Assembly (NCBI GenBank): GCA_016720705.1
Contig: JADKKB010000007.1
Location: forward strand, 1,550,001 to 1,614,000
Length of the DNA stretch: 64,000 bases
Direction: 5' to 3'
From: Chloracidobacterium sp.
GTDB taxonomy: Bacteria; Acidobacteriota; Blastocatellia; Pyrinomonadales; Pyrinomonadaceae
The notes under the pieces were generated by a model. The model worked only from the letters and a program-made list of their open reading frames with translations. It was not told the origin of the DNA and ran no database searches. Each line of letters begins with the position of its first letter. Within the stretch, counting starts at the first letter, position 1. The position numbers and the translations under genes were made by a program. Below are positions 49,019 through 57,956 of the stretch, piece by piece.

Positions 49019-49801
49019 CTATTTCGGAGCGGTTTGCTTCAACCTCTCCCGTGTGAACAACGCGTCGTCGAGGTTTCCGGGGTATTCGCGGCTAATGACC
49101 TCGATCGTGATCTCTGCGCCATAAACGTGATTCGTTACCACTGTTTTGGCTATATAGGGCCTACCATTTGCTGATTTGACTTCCTGCACGACGTACGTTC
49201 GGATCTTTTTTTCCAAATTATCAAAAAGGTTCATTTCAATGGGTAAATAATTATCCTTGTCAAAAACCACTCTGCTCATCGCGATCGCCGATTTTTGGCC
49301 GTCCTTTAGCTTTCCCTCGACCTCGAAACCGTTCCCGCGTTCGCCGATCAGTTTGTAATCGTATTTGTCCCACGTGCCTAGCAGTTCCTGAGCGGTAAGT
49401 CCCCCGATAAACATTTTGCCGGTGTCAGTTTCGCGAAATTCGCCCCGAGACGCCGCGTAGGTCACTACGACCGCCGGTTTTCCCTTTTCATCGACCGTGA
49501 GCGAACCGGTTCCGGCGTCCTCTGATGGCTTGGTTATCACACTCAGCGTGGTCGTTACATCACCACTTTGCCGCCGCCAAACATCGAGTTCGGTAATCTC
49601 GGGAGCGTTTCCCTTCTCCGTAACGGTAAAGCGGATATGATCTTTGCGATACGGCGCCGCGTCGCGTTTTAAGTGCTCATCCACGATCGCTTCCGCCCGG
49701 TTCGGTTCGGCCCTCGACGACGATGTCGGCTCAGCCATTTTTGAGGCGCCCGAGCACCCTAAAAACGACGTAGTCAACAAAAGTGCCGCGGCCAATTTCA
49801 T
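49019..49801 (-). CDS. Lipoprotein, outer-membrane lipoprotein-sorting-like
   Basis: This 260-residue protein has a lipobox (TSFLGC, Cys16) after a short hydrophobic leader. The mature part has a Ser-rich linker and a beta-rich domain with GTWDKYDYKLIGERGNGFEVEGKL and YLPIEMNLFDNLEKKIRTYVV, reminiscent of LolA/LolB-type half-barrel lipid carriers. It heads an operon with the Dabb and PHP genes and is divergent from an ABC exporter whose ATPase is of the LolD class, so a joint role in envelope lipid traffic is conceivable. Confidence 0.65.
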   Translation of the reverse strand: MKLAAALLLTTSFLGCSGASKMAEPTSSSRAEPNRAEAIVDEHLKRDAAPYRKDHIRFTVTEKGNAPEITELDVWRRQSGDVTTTLSVITKPSEDAGTGSLTVDEKGKPAVVVTYAASRGEFRETDTGKMFIGGLTAQELLGTWDKYDYKLIGERGNGFEVEGKLKDGQKSAIAMSRVVFDKDNYLPIEMNLFDNLEKKIRTYVVQEVKSANGRPYIAKTVVTNHVYGAEITIEVISREYPGNLDDALFTRERLKQTAPK

Positions 49802-49970
49802 TTCAGTTGATATCCTTTACAAATCGCCGTTGTTATCCATAAAATAAAGGCGGTAATAACACTGACAATGCCGAAAAGTCGATCCGGCAAGCGTGGTAAC
49901 GGCAGGTAATTATCGCGTAATCACTCGCCCCTATCAAATCGAACAGCGAATCAACGACATTAATTCTGAG

Positions 49971-50666
49971 ATGAATGAGACCATCGTCGCATTACAAAGC
50001 GTCTGCAAACTATTTGACGGGGCGGGCCGCGTCCAGGCTCTCGACTCGATCGACCTGACCGTCCTCCGCGGTCAGCGTGTCGCCATCACAGGTCCATCCG
50101 GCTCCGGCAAATCGACGCTTCTGAATATAATTTGCGGACTCGACATCCCGACCAGTGGGCGTGTGTTGATAAATAACACAGATCTAGCGGCGATGAATGA
50201 CGACGATCGCACACGTTTGAGGCGTGAGCAGATCGGAATGATCTTTCAGACATTTAACCTGATGCCGACGCTCAACGGTGTCGAGAATGTCGCCTTACCG
50301 CTCCGCCTAAACGGTATGGCAGTTCACGAGGCCGAGGCGCGTGCGGTAACGATGCTCGATCGGGTCGGTTTGGCCGGGCGACGCTCTCACCGTCCGGACG
50401 AACTGTCGGGCGGCGAACGGCAACGCGTCGCTATCGCCCGCTCCCTGATATTTGACCCGCCGCTGCTGCTTGCCGATGAACCCACGGGAAATCTCGATTC
50501 AAAGACGGGCGATGAAATTTTGAGGCTTCTGGAAGAGATCCATCACGAGTTTGGAACCTCTATGATCCTCGTCACTCACAACGAAAGCGCCGCTGCCATC
50601 TGCGAACGTCGTGTCGGCCTGCTCGACGGCCGCATCGTGATCGACACGCTCAGCCCAAGCAGATGA
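49971..50666 (+). CDS. ABC transporter ATP-binding protein (LolD/AttE-like)
   Basis: This 231-residue ATPase has Walker A GPSGSGKST (41-49), signature LSGGERQR (145-152), Walker B LLLADEPTGNLD (about 164-175) and an H-loop VTHNESAA. The ATG at 49971 is chosen over an upstream GTG that would add 26 non-conserved residues. Its stop overlaps the permease start (ATGA). With the permease and AttH-like lipocalin downstream it forms an operon reminiscent of AttEFGH exporters. Confidence 0.92.
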   Translation: MNETIVALQSVCKLFDGAGRVQALDSIDLTVLRGQRVAITGPSGSGKSTLLNIICGLDIPTSGRVLINNTDLAAMNDDDRTRLRREQIGMIFQTFNLMPTLNGVENVALPLRLNGMAVHEAEARAVTMLDRVGLAGRRSHRPDELSGGERQRVAIARSLIFDPPLLLADEPTGNLDSKTGDEILRLLEEIHHEFGTSMILVTHNESAAAICERRVGLLDGRIVIDTLSPSR

Positions 50667-53221
50667 TACGTGCCCTCACAATGATCGTATTTCGTGATTG
50701 GCGCTGTCACAAGCTACGGCTTGCCCTGACAACCGCCGGGATCGCACTGGGTGTCGCAGCGTTTTTTGCTATCCAGAGCACAAATGACGCTTTGGTCATT
50801 TCGCTTAACGGCACGATCGAAAAGCTTGCAGGCAAAGCAACCTTGCAGGCCGCGGCCGGCGACGCAGGGTTTTCCTTTGATGTAATTCAGACCGTCCGCT
50901 CGACCCCGGGAGTACAGATTGCCGAACCGGTCACTGAGACACTTGCGACCACCACGCTTGGCGGCACTCACCTGTTGATACTGGGCCTTGATACGACGAG
51001 CGATCTGAGGCTATACAATACCGCTGCGGACCAGACCAATTTCGCCGTAAAGAATCCGCTCGTGTTTTCAAGCCGAAAGGACTCGGTTGCGGTGACCAGT
51101 GCATTTGCCGAGAGGTTTAGCCTTAAGGACGGTGACAAGATAACGGTCGAAACCTCGTCCGGCCCGGCGGCTTTAACGATCCGCGGTTTATTTGTCGCGT
51201 CCGGCATCGGCGATGTCTATGACGGCAACGTCGCCGTTATGGACATATACTCCGCTCAAGACACCTTTGGCCGCGGAAACAAGATCGATCGCATCGATAT
51301 ATCAACGGTCGACGGCGTCGAAATCGAAACAGTGCAGAAAGAACTCGCCGAACGGCTCGGAACCGGGATCGATGTGGTCCGGCCTGAGTTACGTGGCCGG
51401 AGCCTCGAAAACTCGGTAACAACGATGCACGCCGGATTTACGATCCTGAGCATCGTGGCTCTTATGATCGGCGTATTCATTATCTTTAACTCCTTCACAA
51501 TAAGCGTAAATCAGCGTTGGAAAGAGATCGCGATACTGCGTTCGATCGGGGTCGAGCGCAGCGGGATCAAGCTTATGTTCCTCTCCGAGGCGGTCATCCT
51601 TGGGGTCGTAGGCTCGTGCCTCGGTATCGTTGTCGGATCATTGATCGCGTTGGCAGCGATGGATTTGGTGACACGGATCACCGCGACAGTGTATGGATTT
51701 GTTACTTCATCGCCGAAGCTACATCTCGAACCAGGTTACGCGGCAGCGGCCATTGCCATCGGTATCGTTTCGTCTGTGATAGCGGCTTGGGTGCCGGCGG
51801 CGTCCGCCGCGAGTCTAGATCCAGCGGCGGCACTTCGCAATATCGAAACGCGCCGCGCTGAACCCGGAATGAACCGTCTGCGTTTGGCTGCGGGCGTTGC
51901 CTTTATCGCGGCCGGTTTGTTAGGCGTCAGATTTACGCCGGCGGGGGTTGGCAGTTATATCCAGTCGTCGTACTCCTTTATGATCCAGATCGGCATGATC
52001 TTGCTGCTGCCGGTCATTATTGCGATCGGCGGACGCATTCTGCGCCCGATTATGGATCGGCTGTTTGGCGCCGAGGGCGTCATCGCGGTCGAAACAATGA
52101 CACGATCACCGCGTCGAACGGCCGCGACCGTAGGTGCAATAATGATCGGATTGACATTTGCACTGTCGAACGCGTCACTGATACAAAGTCTTAAAATGGC
52201 CCTCGACCGCTCAATTGATAAGGCAGTAGCGGCGGATATTCTCGTCACGTCGTCCGAGCAACTAAGCTCGCGAAGCCATCATTTCTCTGAAAAAACGGCG
52301 ACGGCGATAGCGTCAATGCAGGAGGTCGAGGTTGCAGATCTGACCCGCGTGACGACAACTCGAATGAACGATCGCGAAGTTACACTTTTAGCACACGATA
52401 TGGGCGAATATTTCAAGATATCGCCTGATTTGCTCGACAGCGGTGATGCGGTCCAAGCAAGCGCATTGACCTCCCGCGGCGACGGTGTTGTGATCTCAAA
52501 CAATCTTGCATTTCGGTCGAATCTAAAACTTGGCGATACGATCACGATCCGTTCGCCAAAAGGTGACCTCAGCCTGCCCGTCGTCGGGATGCTCGAATAT
52601 TACCGCTCCGAACACGGTACTATCTTTCTCGACCGGGAGCTTTATCGGCGGTATTGGGATGATAGCGATGTCGATTACATTTTTATGAACCTAAAACCGG
52701 GTGTCGACCGTCAGCTTTTCAAATCGAAAGTCGCGGCCACACTTGCCGACACACAGAGTGCATTTATCTATACGCACGACGAATATAAACTGTGGGCGGG
52801 TCGAGTGATCGATCAATTTTTCATATTGATGTATATGCAGACGATCATCGCGATCGTCGTCGCCGCGATCGGCCTCGTCAATACAATGCTCATCTCGGTC
52901 GCCGAACGACGACGCGAAATAGGTATCTTTCGTGCCATCGGCGGATTACGTCGTCAAGTGGTCAAAATGGTACTGCTGGAGGCCGCCGCGATCTCGTTGG
53001 TCGGATTTGCCGCAGGTGCGGTTACCGGACTGTTGAACACATATTTTTTGATCAATACGGCCGCCAAGGTCGTTGCCGGCTTTACCTTGCCGTTTTACTA
53101 TTCTTACGGATTATTGATGCTGGCGATACCATCCGTCATCCTAATTGCAATGATCTCGGCCTGGCTTCCGGCGCGAAATGCTTCACGACAAGAGGTTGCT
53201 GACGCGATCGGCTATGAGTGA
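50663..53221 (+). CDS. Large ABC permease with two FtsX/MacB units
   Basis: This 852-residue permease contains two repeats of [periplasmic domain plus FtsX]. Helices occur at about 17-38, 250-285, 310-340, 355-375, then 415-450, and 720-850, and it ends NASRQEVADAIGYE. FtsX cores include FNSFTISVNQRWKEIAILRSIG and LVNTMLISVAERRREIGIFRAIGG. Such long permeases correspond to AttF-AttG fusions and usually export lipids or lipoproteins without a membrane-fusion partner. It is coupled to the ATPase. Confidence 0.9.
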   Translation: MIRALTMIVFRDWRCHKLRLALTTAGIALGVAAFFAIQSTNDALVISLNGTIEKLAGKATLQAAAGDAGFSFDVIQTVRSTPGVQIAEPVTETLATTTLGGTHLLILGLDTTSDLRLYNTAADQTNFAVKNPLVFSSRKDSVAVTSAFAERFSLKDGDKITVETSSGPAALTIRGLFVASGIGDVYDGNVAVMDIYSAQDTFGRGNKIDRIDISTVDGVEIETVQKELAERLGTGIDVVRPELRGRSLENSVTTMHAGFTILSIVALMIGVFIIFNSFTISVNQRWKEIAILRSIGVERSGIKLMFLSEAVILGVVGSCLGIVVGSLIALAAMDLVTRITATVYGFVTSSPKLHLEPGYAAAAIAIGIVSSVIAAWVPAASAASLDPAAALRNIETRRAEPGMNRLRLAAGVAFIAAGLLGVRFTPAGVGSYIQSSYSFMIQIGMILLLPVIIAIGGRILRPIMDRLFGAEGVIAVETMTRSPRRTAATVGAIMIGLTFALSNASLIQSLKMALDRSIDKAVAADILVTSSEQLSSRSHHFSEKTATAIASMQEVEVADLTRVTTTRMNDREVTLLAHDMGEYFKISPDLLDSGDAVQASALTSRGDGVVISNNLAFRSNLKLGDTITIRSPKGDLSLPVVGMLEYYRSEHGTIFLDRELYRRYWDDSDVDYIFMNLKPGVDRQLFKSKVAATLADTQSAFIYTHDEYKLWAGRVIDQFFILMYMQTIIAIVVAAIGLVNTMLISVAERRREIGIFRAIGGLRRQVVKMVLLEAAAISLVGFAAGAVTGLLNTYFLINTAAKVVAGFTLPFYYSYGLLMLAIPSVILIAMISAWLPARNASRQEVADAIGYE

Positions 53222-53268
53222 AACACCTCGTTGAAACCGTTTGCCGCAAGAATGCGAAATAGTTAATT

Positions 53269-54429
53269 ATGTTTGAGCATTTGATCCAACCGATCGAAGA
53301 CACGGCCGCGTCGATACTGAGCGGCGTTGCGAATCTCTTTGGCAAGAGTGGCGAAAACCTTAATGCACCGCCGTCCGACGGCACTGTGAAATTGCCTAAC
53401 GACCTGTTTGCGCAACCGGACGTCCAAACTGAATGGTGGTATTACACCGGTCATTGCCGGACTCGTACCGGCCGCGAATTTGGCTTTGAGTTGGTATTTT
53501 TCAAGCGGCGTACCGACCGAGACAAGATCGGCATAGTCCCGATGAACGTGGTCGCAAACCCGATGTACTTTGCACATTTTGCGATATCGGACGTTACGGC
53601 CGCACATTTTAGGTATGAGCACGTTAGGAGTTTTGGTAATCCGTTAGAGTTGCCTGTGGTAATGAGTCCGACAGCGTGCGACGTCCAACTTGGCCCTTGG
53701 TCGCTCCGCGAGGTCGCCGGTAAGCACGTTTTGCACGCAACGCTTGAAGATGGATTGATCTTTGACGCGATCCTCGAACCCGCCAAACCGATCGTGCTAA
53801 ATGGCGACGGCGGCATCACAAAGAAAAAGGACGGTGCCTCAAAGCATTTTTCTTACACCCGAATGAATGTGTCCGGTCAGACCAACGAGGGCGGGGTGGT
53901 CGAGACGTTTACAGGTTCGGCGTGGATGGATCGCGAATTCGGCAGCTGGGAACAAGGCAACTGGGATTGGTTCAGCATACAATTTGACGATGAAACTGAG
54001 CTAATGATGTACACGTTCAAGGACGATGAGGGTGAGTTTAACGGCGAAACGACCGGAACCTACGTCGATCGCGAAGGCGATTGCACATATCTCAAGCGAA
54101 GCGATTTTGAGATCGAGATCACCGACAAATGGCTGAGCCCCAATACGGGAGCCGAGTATCCCGCTCAATGGCAGATAAGAGTGCCTAAGCTCGGGATCGA
54201 GGCGAAGATCAGCCCGCTGATCGCCGATCAGGAACTCGATACGCGAGGTTCAACGATGATCGTATATTGGGAAGGTACCTGCAAGGTCGAAGGTTCGCGG
54301 TCAGGCGAACCGCTTAACGGCCGTGCGTATGTCGAACTCGTCGGCTACGATATGTCGCACATGGACGCGGGTCTCGGTGATTTCCTATTCGGCAAAAGTA
54401 TCAGACAAATCACCGAAATCTTCGGCTAA
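53269..54429 (+). CDS. AttH/CrtC-like lipocalin-fold protein (carotenoid 1,2-hydratase family)
   Basis: This 386-residue protein has the AttH/CrtC hallmarks: QPDVQTEWWYYTGHCRT near 50-66, GFELVFFKR, a central SAWMDREFGSWEQ and WDWFSIQFDDETELMMY (about 218-250), and a double lipocalin fold. CrtC hydrates carotenoids; AttH-type members accompany ABC exporters and are thought to handle lipids. No clear signal peptide is visible. Given the exporter directly upstream, an AttH-type role is more likely than carotenoid hydration. Confidence 0.82.
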   Translation: MFEHLIQPIEDTAASILSGVANLFGKSGENLNAPPSDGTVKLPNDLFAQPDVQTEWWYYTGHCRTRTGREFGFELVFFKRRTDRDKIGIVPMNVVANPMYFAHFAISDVTAAHFRYEHVRSFGNPLELPVVMSPTACDVQLGPWSLREVAGKHVLHATLEDGLIFDAILEPAKPIVLNGDGGITKKKDGASKHFSYTRMNVSGQTNEGGVVETFTGSAWMDREFGSWEQGNWDWFSIQFDDETELMMYTFKDDEGEFNGETTGTYVDREGDCTYLKRSDFEIEITDKWLSPNTGAEYPAQWQIRVPKLGIEAKISPLIADQELDTRGSTMIVYWEGTCKVEGSRSGEPLNGRAYVELVGYDMSHMDAGLGDFLFGKSIRQITEIFG

Positions 54430-54878
54430 TCAGTTGACTCGCACCATTTGCGTGTAACTTCGTGCCGAAAATCGAACATCTTTTCGAGCTTCGGCACGAC
54501 GAGGATAGGTGCGGCGATCGCCCCCAGAAACCACATCGGCGGCTCGTACTCGATCTCGTCTCTCAGTACTGCTCCTTCGGGGTGCGGCTCGACGATGTGG
54601 CGGTGACGCCACGAGCTGAACGGGCCGGATAGCTGCACGTCCTCAAACATCCGCGGGGGGTCATAGGCCGTGTGCTCGGCCACCCAACGTGACGAAACGA
54701 GCCCAAACAACTTGTTGTCGATAATCGCCTGTGAGCCGATCTTGGAAATGTCAGCTTTCTTGATGATCGTTGCGTCCTCCCACGGCGGCATCAGCCGCTC
54801 GAAAGCGTCAGGCAACTCGTGAAACGCGAACACCCTTTCCGGCGAAGCCTTGATCACTGACTCTTTCACAAATTTCAT
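54426..54878 (-). CDS. SRPBCC family protein
   Basis: This 150-residue START-like ligand-binding protein begins KFVKESVIKASPERVFAFHE. It has the family's MPPWEDATI, a GPFSSWRHRHIV strand and a C-terminal helix with RHEVTRKWCES. It is similar to the SRPBCC part often seen beside or fused to NAD-dependent epimerase-like proteins. ATG 54878 gives the family start. It overlaps the AttH gene end-to-end by 4 nt on the opposite strand. Confidence 0.8.
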   Translation of the reverse strand: MKFVKESVIKASPERVFAFHELPDAFERLMPPWEDATIIKKADISKIGSQAIIDNKLFGLVSSRWVAEHTAYDPPRMFEDVQLSGPFSSWRHRHIVEPHPEGAVLRDEIEYEPPMWFLGAIAAPILVVPKLEKMFDFRHEVTRKWCESTD

Positions 54879-55013
54879 ATAACCTAACGATATCACAGCG
54901 CCTGACAGACGATGATTGGCTTGGCGTGTTGAAATACCGCGCCGCAATTGCTTTAATACTCAAATCCTAGTTTCAAAACGACGCCCAAATTCACACGACC
55001 GGAGATTGAGCAA

Positions 55014-56525
55014 ATGGCAGAGTCTATTATTGACGCGGGTTCGAACGTCGGCAATGCGATTTCTAAATACAGGATCTGGAAAGTAATAGGAGCATCCGCG
55101 GTCGGCACGATGATCGAATGGTATGATTTCTATATTTTCGGCAGCCTCGCCGTGGTCATCGCACCGCTTTTTTATCCGCCGGGAAATGACACGTTCGCTT
55201 ACATTGCATATCTTGCGACATTTGCTGTCGGCTTTGTCGTGCGGCCATTCGGAGCATTATTTTTCGGCCGGATCGGTGATGTCGTCGGCCGCAAATACGC
55301 GTTTCTGGTCACCCTGCTGATCATGGGCGGAGCTACCGCTGTCATCGGATTTCTGCCGACATACTCGCAGATCGGTATCGCCGCACCGATCATATTGTTA
55401 CTGATCCGCGTACTCCAGGGCCTCGCCCTCGGCGGCGAATATGGCGGTGCCGCCGTCTACGTTGCCGAGCACGTGCCCGATAACCGACGCGGATTTTACA
55501 CGTCGTTTATCCAGATCACCGCGACGTTGGGGCTGTTTCTGTCACTCGCTGTAATTTTGACGGTGCAGAATACGATGTCGCCCGAGCAGTTTGCCGGCAA
55601 GGCCGCGGGCTTAAGCGGCTGGCGCATCCCGTTTCTCATCTCAATATTGCTTGTCGGAGTATCGCTCTATATTCGGCTCAGGATGAAGGAATCGCCGATA
55701 TTCGAGCAGGTAAAGAGCGCCGGCATGACGTCGGCAAATCCGCTCGTCGAGGCGTTTACCAAGTGGAGCAATCTCAAGATCGTGCTTATCTCACTGTTTG
55801 GGGCGACGGCCGGCCAGGGTGTCGTCTGGTACACGGGCCAGTTCTATGCGCTGTTCTATTTGCAAAAGATACTCAATGTAGATGCGACCTCGGCGAATTA
55901 CATTATCGCGTCCGCATTGCTGTTGGGAATGCCGCTGTTTGTTGTGTTTGGGGCACTGAGCGACCGCATCGGCCGAAAATGGATAATAATGGCCGGATGT
56001 CTGCTCGCGGTGCTGACCTATCTGCCGATCTATCATGCGATGCAGTCGGCGGCCGGTTCGAACATCGAAACCGCGACATCCCAGACCAATCCTGCGACCG
56101 GTGAAAAGTCGCTGACGCCGCTGACGCGAAATAGCGAGGGCACGCTCGTGCCGGCCCCGAAGGTTCTGGTCTATTCGTCGTTTGGCTCGCTTATTTCTAA
56201 TTCGACCGCGTGGAAACTGATCTTGCTAGTGCTGCTCCAGGTCGTGTGGGTAACGATGGTCTACGGCCCCATCGCGGCTTATCTGGTCGAGGCGTTTCCC
56301 GCCAAGATACGTTATACAGCGTTGTCGCTGCCGTATCATATCGGCAACGGCGTTTTCGGCGGCTTGTTGCCGCTGATCGGCGTTTCGATCATTGCCCAGA
56401 CCGGTAATATCTACGCCGGGCTCTATTACCCGATGGCGATCGCCGGTATCACGCTAATAGTCGGAACGATATTTTTGAAAGAAACACACGGACATAAGAT
56501 CTGGGCAGAGGTGAACAAAAATTAA
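55014..56525 (+). CDS. MHS-family MFS transporter
   Basis: This 503-residue protein has 12 transmembrane helices and the metabolite:H+ symporter hallmark SAVGTMIEWYDFYIFGSLAVVIAPLFYP, plus RPFGALFFGRIGDVVGRKYAF and GLALGGEYGGAAVYVAEH. MHS proteins import organic acids, proline or betaine. A long non-membrane loop (about residues 343-385, SQTNPATGEKSLTPLTRNSEG) interrupts the second half. Substrate is unknown. Confidence 0.9.
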   Translation: MAESIIDAGSNVGNAISKYRIWKVIGASAVGTMIEWYDFYIFGSLAVVIAPLFYPPGNDTFAYIAYLATFAVGFVVRPFGALFFGRIGDVVGRKYAFLVTLLIMGGATAVIGFLPTYSQIGIAAPIILLLIRVLQGLALGGEYGGAAVYVAEHVPDNRRGFYTSFIQITATLGLFLSLAVILTVQNTMSPEQFAGKAAGLSGWRIPFLISILLVGVSLYIRLRMKESPIFEQVKSAGMTSANPLVEAFTKWSNLKIVLISLFGATAGQGVVWYTGQFYALFYLQKILNVDATSANYIIASALLLGMPLFVVFGALSDRIGRKWIIMAGCLLAVLTYLPIYHAMQSAAGSNIETATSQTNPATGEKSLTPLTRNSEGTLVPAPKVLVYSSFGSLISNSTAWKLILLVLLQVVWVTMVYGPIAAYLVEAFPAKIRYTALSLPYHIGNGVFGGLLPLIGVSIIAQTGNIYAGLYYPMAIAGITLIVGTIFLKETHGHKIWAEVNKN

Positions 56526-56598
56526 GCCGCTCAGCCCGCAAAATGTCGGTCTGAGTTCACGACGTGTATTACATGAAAAAACTTAAAGGGAGAAACAA

Positions 56599-56961
56599 AT
56601 GAAATCTACCATTCTGATATCAATATTCGCGTTTGCCGTGGGCCTGTCGGCTTGCGGCTGGAACCCGGACGTGACCGCGACTCCGATAACCGAACCGTGG
56701 GCGTCGATGGGTTTACCGGTCAAGGAAAACGCGGTCGTATGGGGCAGCACCGATAAGCAATTCAAAGCCGTCCACAAAGAAGACCGCAAGGCCGTTACGA
56801 CCAAATACGTCGAGGCACTGAAAGCAAAAGGCTGGGCTATGGATTCGATCGACGAGAGCTCCGCAACAAACACCTTCGTGGAAATGTCGAAGGGTGCAGA
56901 AAAGCTAAAACTGGACATCTACAACTTCCGCAACACCGGCGTCATAATCGACAAGAAGTAG
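56599..56961 (+). CDS. Small lipoprotein
   Basis: This 120-residue protein has a signal peptide and lipobox LSAC (Cys19), followed by a compact domain with ENAVVWGSTDKQFKAVHK and YVEALKAKGWAMDSIDES. The pattern (two strands, helix, strand) resembles small periplasmic sensor-like lipoproteins of unknown role. An AGGGAGA motif precedes the ATG. A structured element follows at 56986. Confidence 0.7.
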   Translation: MKSTILISIFAFAVGLSACGWNPDVTATPITEPWASMGLPVKENAVVWGSTDKQFKAVHKEDRKAVTTKYVEALKAKGWAMDSIDESSATNTFVEMSKGAEKLKLDIYNFRNTGVIIDKK

Positions 56962-56985
56962 ATACAATTCGTCATACAACGTCGT

Positions 56986-57063
56986 GACGGTTTCTCCGGC
57001 CAAGGAGTGACTTGGCAGGGCCTAAGTCTCTAGCCTGATCAATGCCGCGAGAAACCGTCTTTA
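56986..57063 (+). other. Three-helix structured element (terminator or small RNA)
   Basis: The 11-bp closing stem GACGGTTTCTC (56986-56996) / GAGAAACCGTC (57049-57059) encloses two further hairpins, GCCAAG/CTTGGC and CAGG(G)C/GCCTG, forming a three-way junction, and is followed by TTTATA. It may serve as the transcript end of the lipoprotein gene or be an independent RNA. Confidence 0.55.
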
Positions 57064-57189
57064 TAACACTCGGCCCGCCCATTGTCTTCGCGCGACATTT
57101 TGTTTTTGATGATCTATTTTATTGACAATTGCCTCGTGAAAACGGTAACTTTCACTATATAAATATTGTAGTACCGAGTTTTCCTCCCA

Positions 57190-57552
57190 ATGGATAAACG
57201 AATCTTTCACATCACCACTATTCTCGCCGACAATTTTAGTCGCCATTGGTTGGTAGAAGAAATGGCAGCTGAGGTTCGTATGTCTGTTCCCCAATTTCGG
57301 CGAGTCTTTAAGGAAAGTGCCGGCGTCACACCAGTCGTGTTTCTCAATGAACTTCGACTGGAGCGAGCCAGTCATATGCTCGCTGACCCGAAGTGCTTTC
57401 TTCAGATCAAAGAAATTGGTCACCATGTTGGGCTACCCAACAGCAGTTATTTTACTCGCGATTTCAAGGCGAAAACCGGTATGTCACCCACTGAATTTCG
57501 TGCCCTTCAGACCGAAATTTGCCAATCGGACCCGCCCAAGGTAAAGGATTGA
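57190..57552 (+). CDS. AraC family HTH regulator (DNA-binding domain only)
   Basis: This 120-residue protein consists almost entirely of the two-HTH AraC DNA-binding domain: HWLVEEMAAEVRMSVPQFRRVFKESAGVTPVVFLNELRLERA, then IKEIGHHVGLPNSSYFTRDFKAKTGMSPTEFRA. There is no ligand-binding domain. It lies upstream of the Cys-rich peptide and VWA genes in the same direction and may regulate them. Confidence 0.88.
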   Translation: MDKRIFHITTILADNFSRHWLVEEMAAEVRMSVPQFRRVFKESAGVTPVVFLNELRLERASHMLADPKCFLQIKEIGHHVGLPNSSYFTRDFKAKTGMSPTEFRALQTEICQSDPPKVKD

Positions 57553-57624
57553 TCGAATTGGACAAACAATAATTGATTTCGACAACAAATACCTGTTGAT
57601 TTCGTCGTACATCAGAGGAAACTG

Positions 57625-57879
57625 ATGAATATGACGAGCATTAACCTAACTTACAATAGTTGTATGACCCAGGACTGGGCGGCTTATAATAGTCGAGGTT
57701 CAACCTATGGCACCTGTATTGGACTCGAGGGAAATGGAAACAATTGCATCGAGCAACTCGAAGGTTGTGACCCGGCACGTGACCGAGCGGCGGCCTGTAA
57801 CGGGTTATATTCTGGCTCGGAGGACGGGGATGCTTTGAGCGTTTGCCTGAATAATAGTGGAATCTGGCAGTGCCAATGA
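57625..57879 (+). CDS. Small cysteine-rich protein
   Basis: This 84-residue protein has seven Cys spread through the chain (about positions 13, 31, 41, 48, 58, 74, 83) and is Asn/Gly/Ser-rich, with CDPARDRAAACNGLYSG as its most structured part. No signal peptide is visible. The SD AGAGGA precedes the ATG. It lies between the AraC regulator and the VWA gene. It matches no family I know. Confidence 0.5.
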   Translation: MNMTSINLTYNSCMTQDWAAYNSRGSTYGTCIGLEGNGNNCIEQLEGCDPARDRAAACNGLYSGSEDGDALSVCLNNSGIWQCQ

Positions 57880-57956
57880 ACCGCAGTGTGTAAAGTGGTA
57901 TAAGGCCTAGGGTCGGACATTTCGTTTGACTCTAGGTTGTCGTGAAAGGGGTAACA

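Noticed and set aside
56986..57063. Integron attC site
   Set aside because: The element is palindromic and of suitable length, but it lacks the GTTRRRY/RYYYAAC core sites and no integron integrase is nearby.
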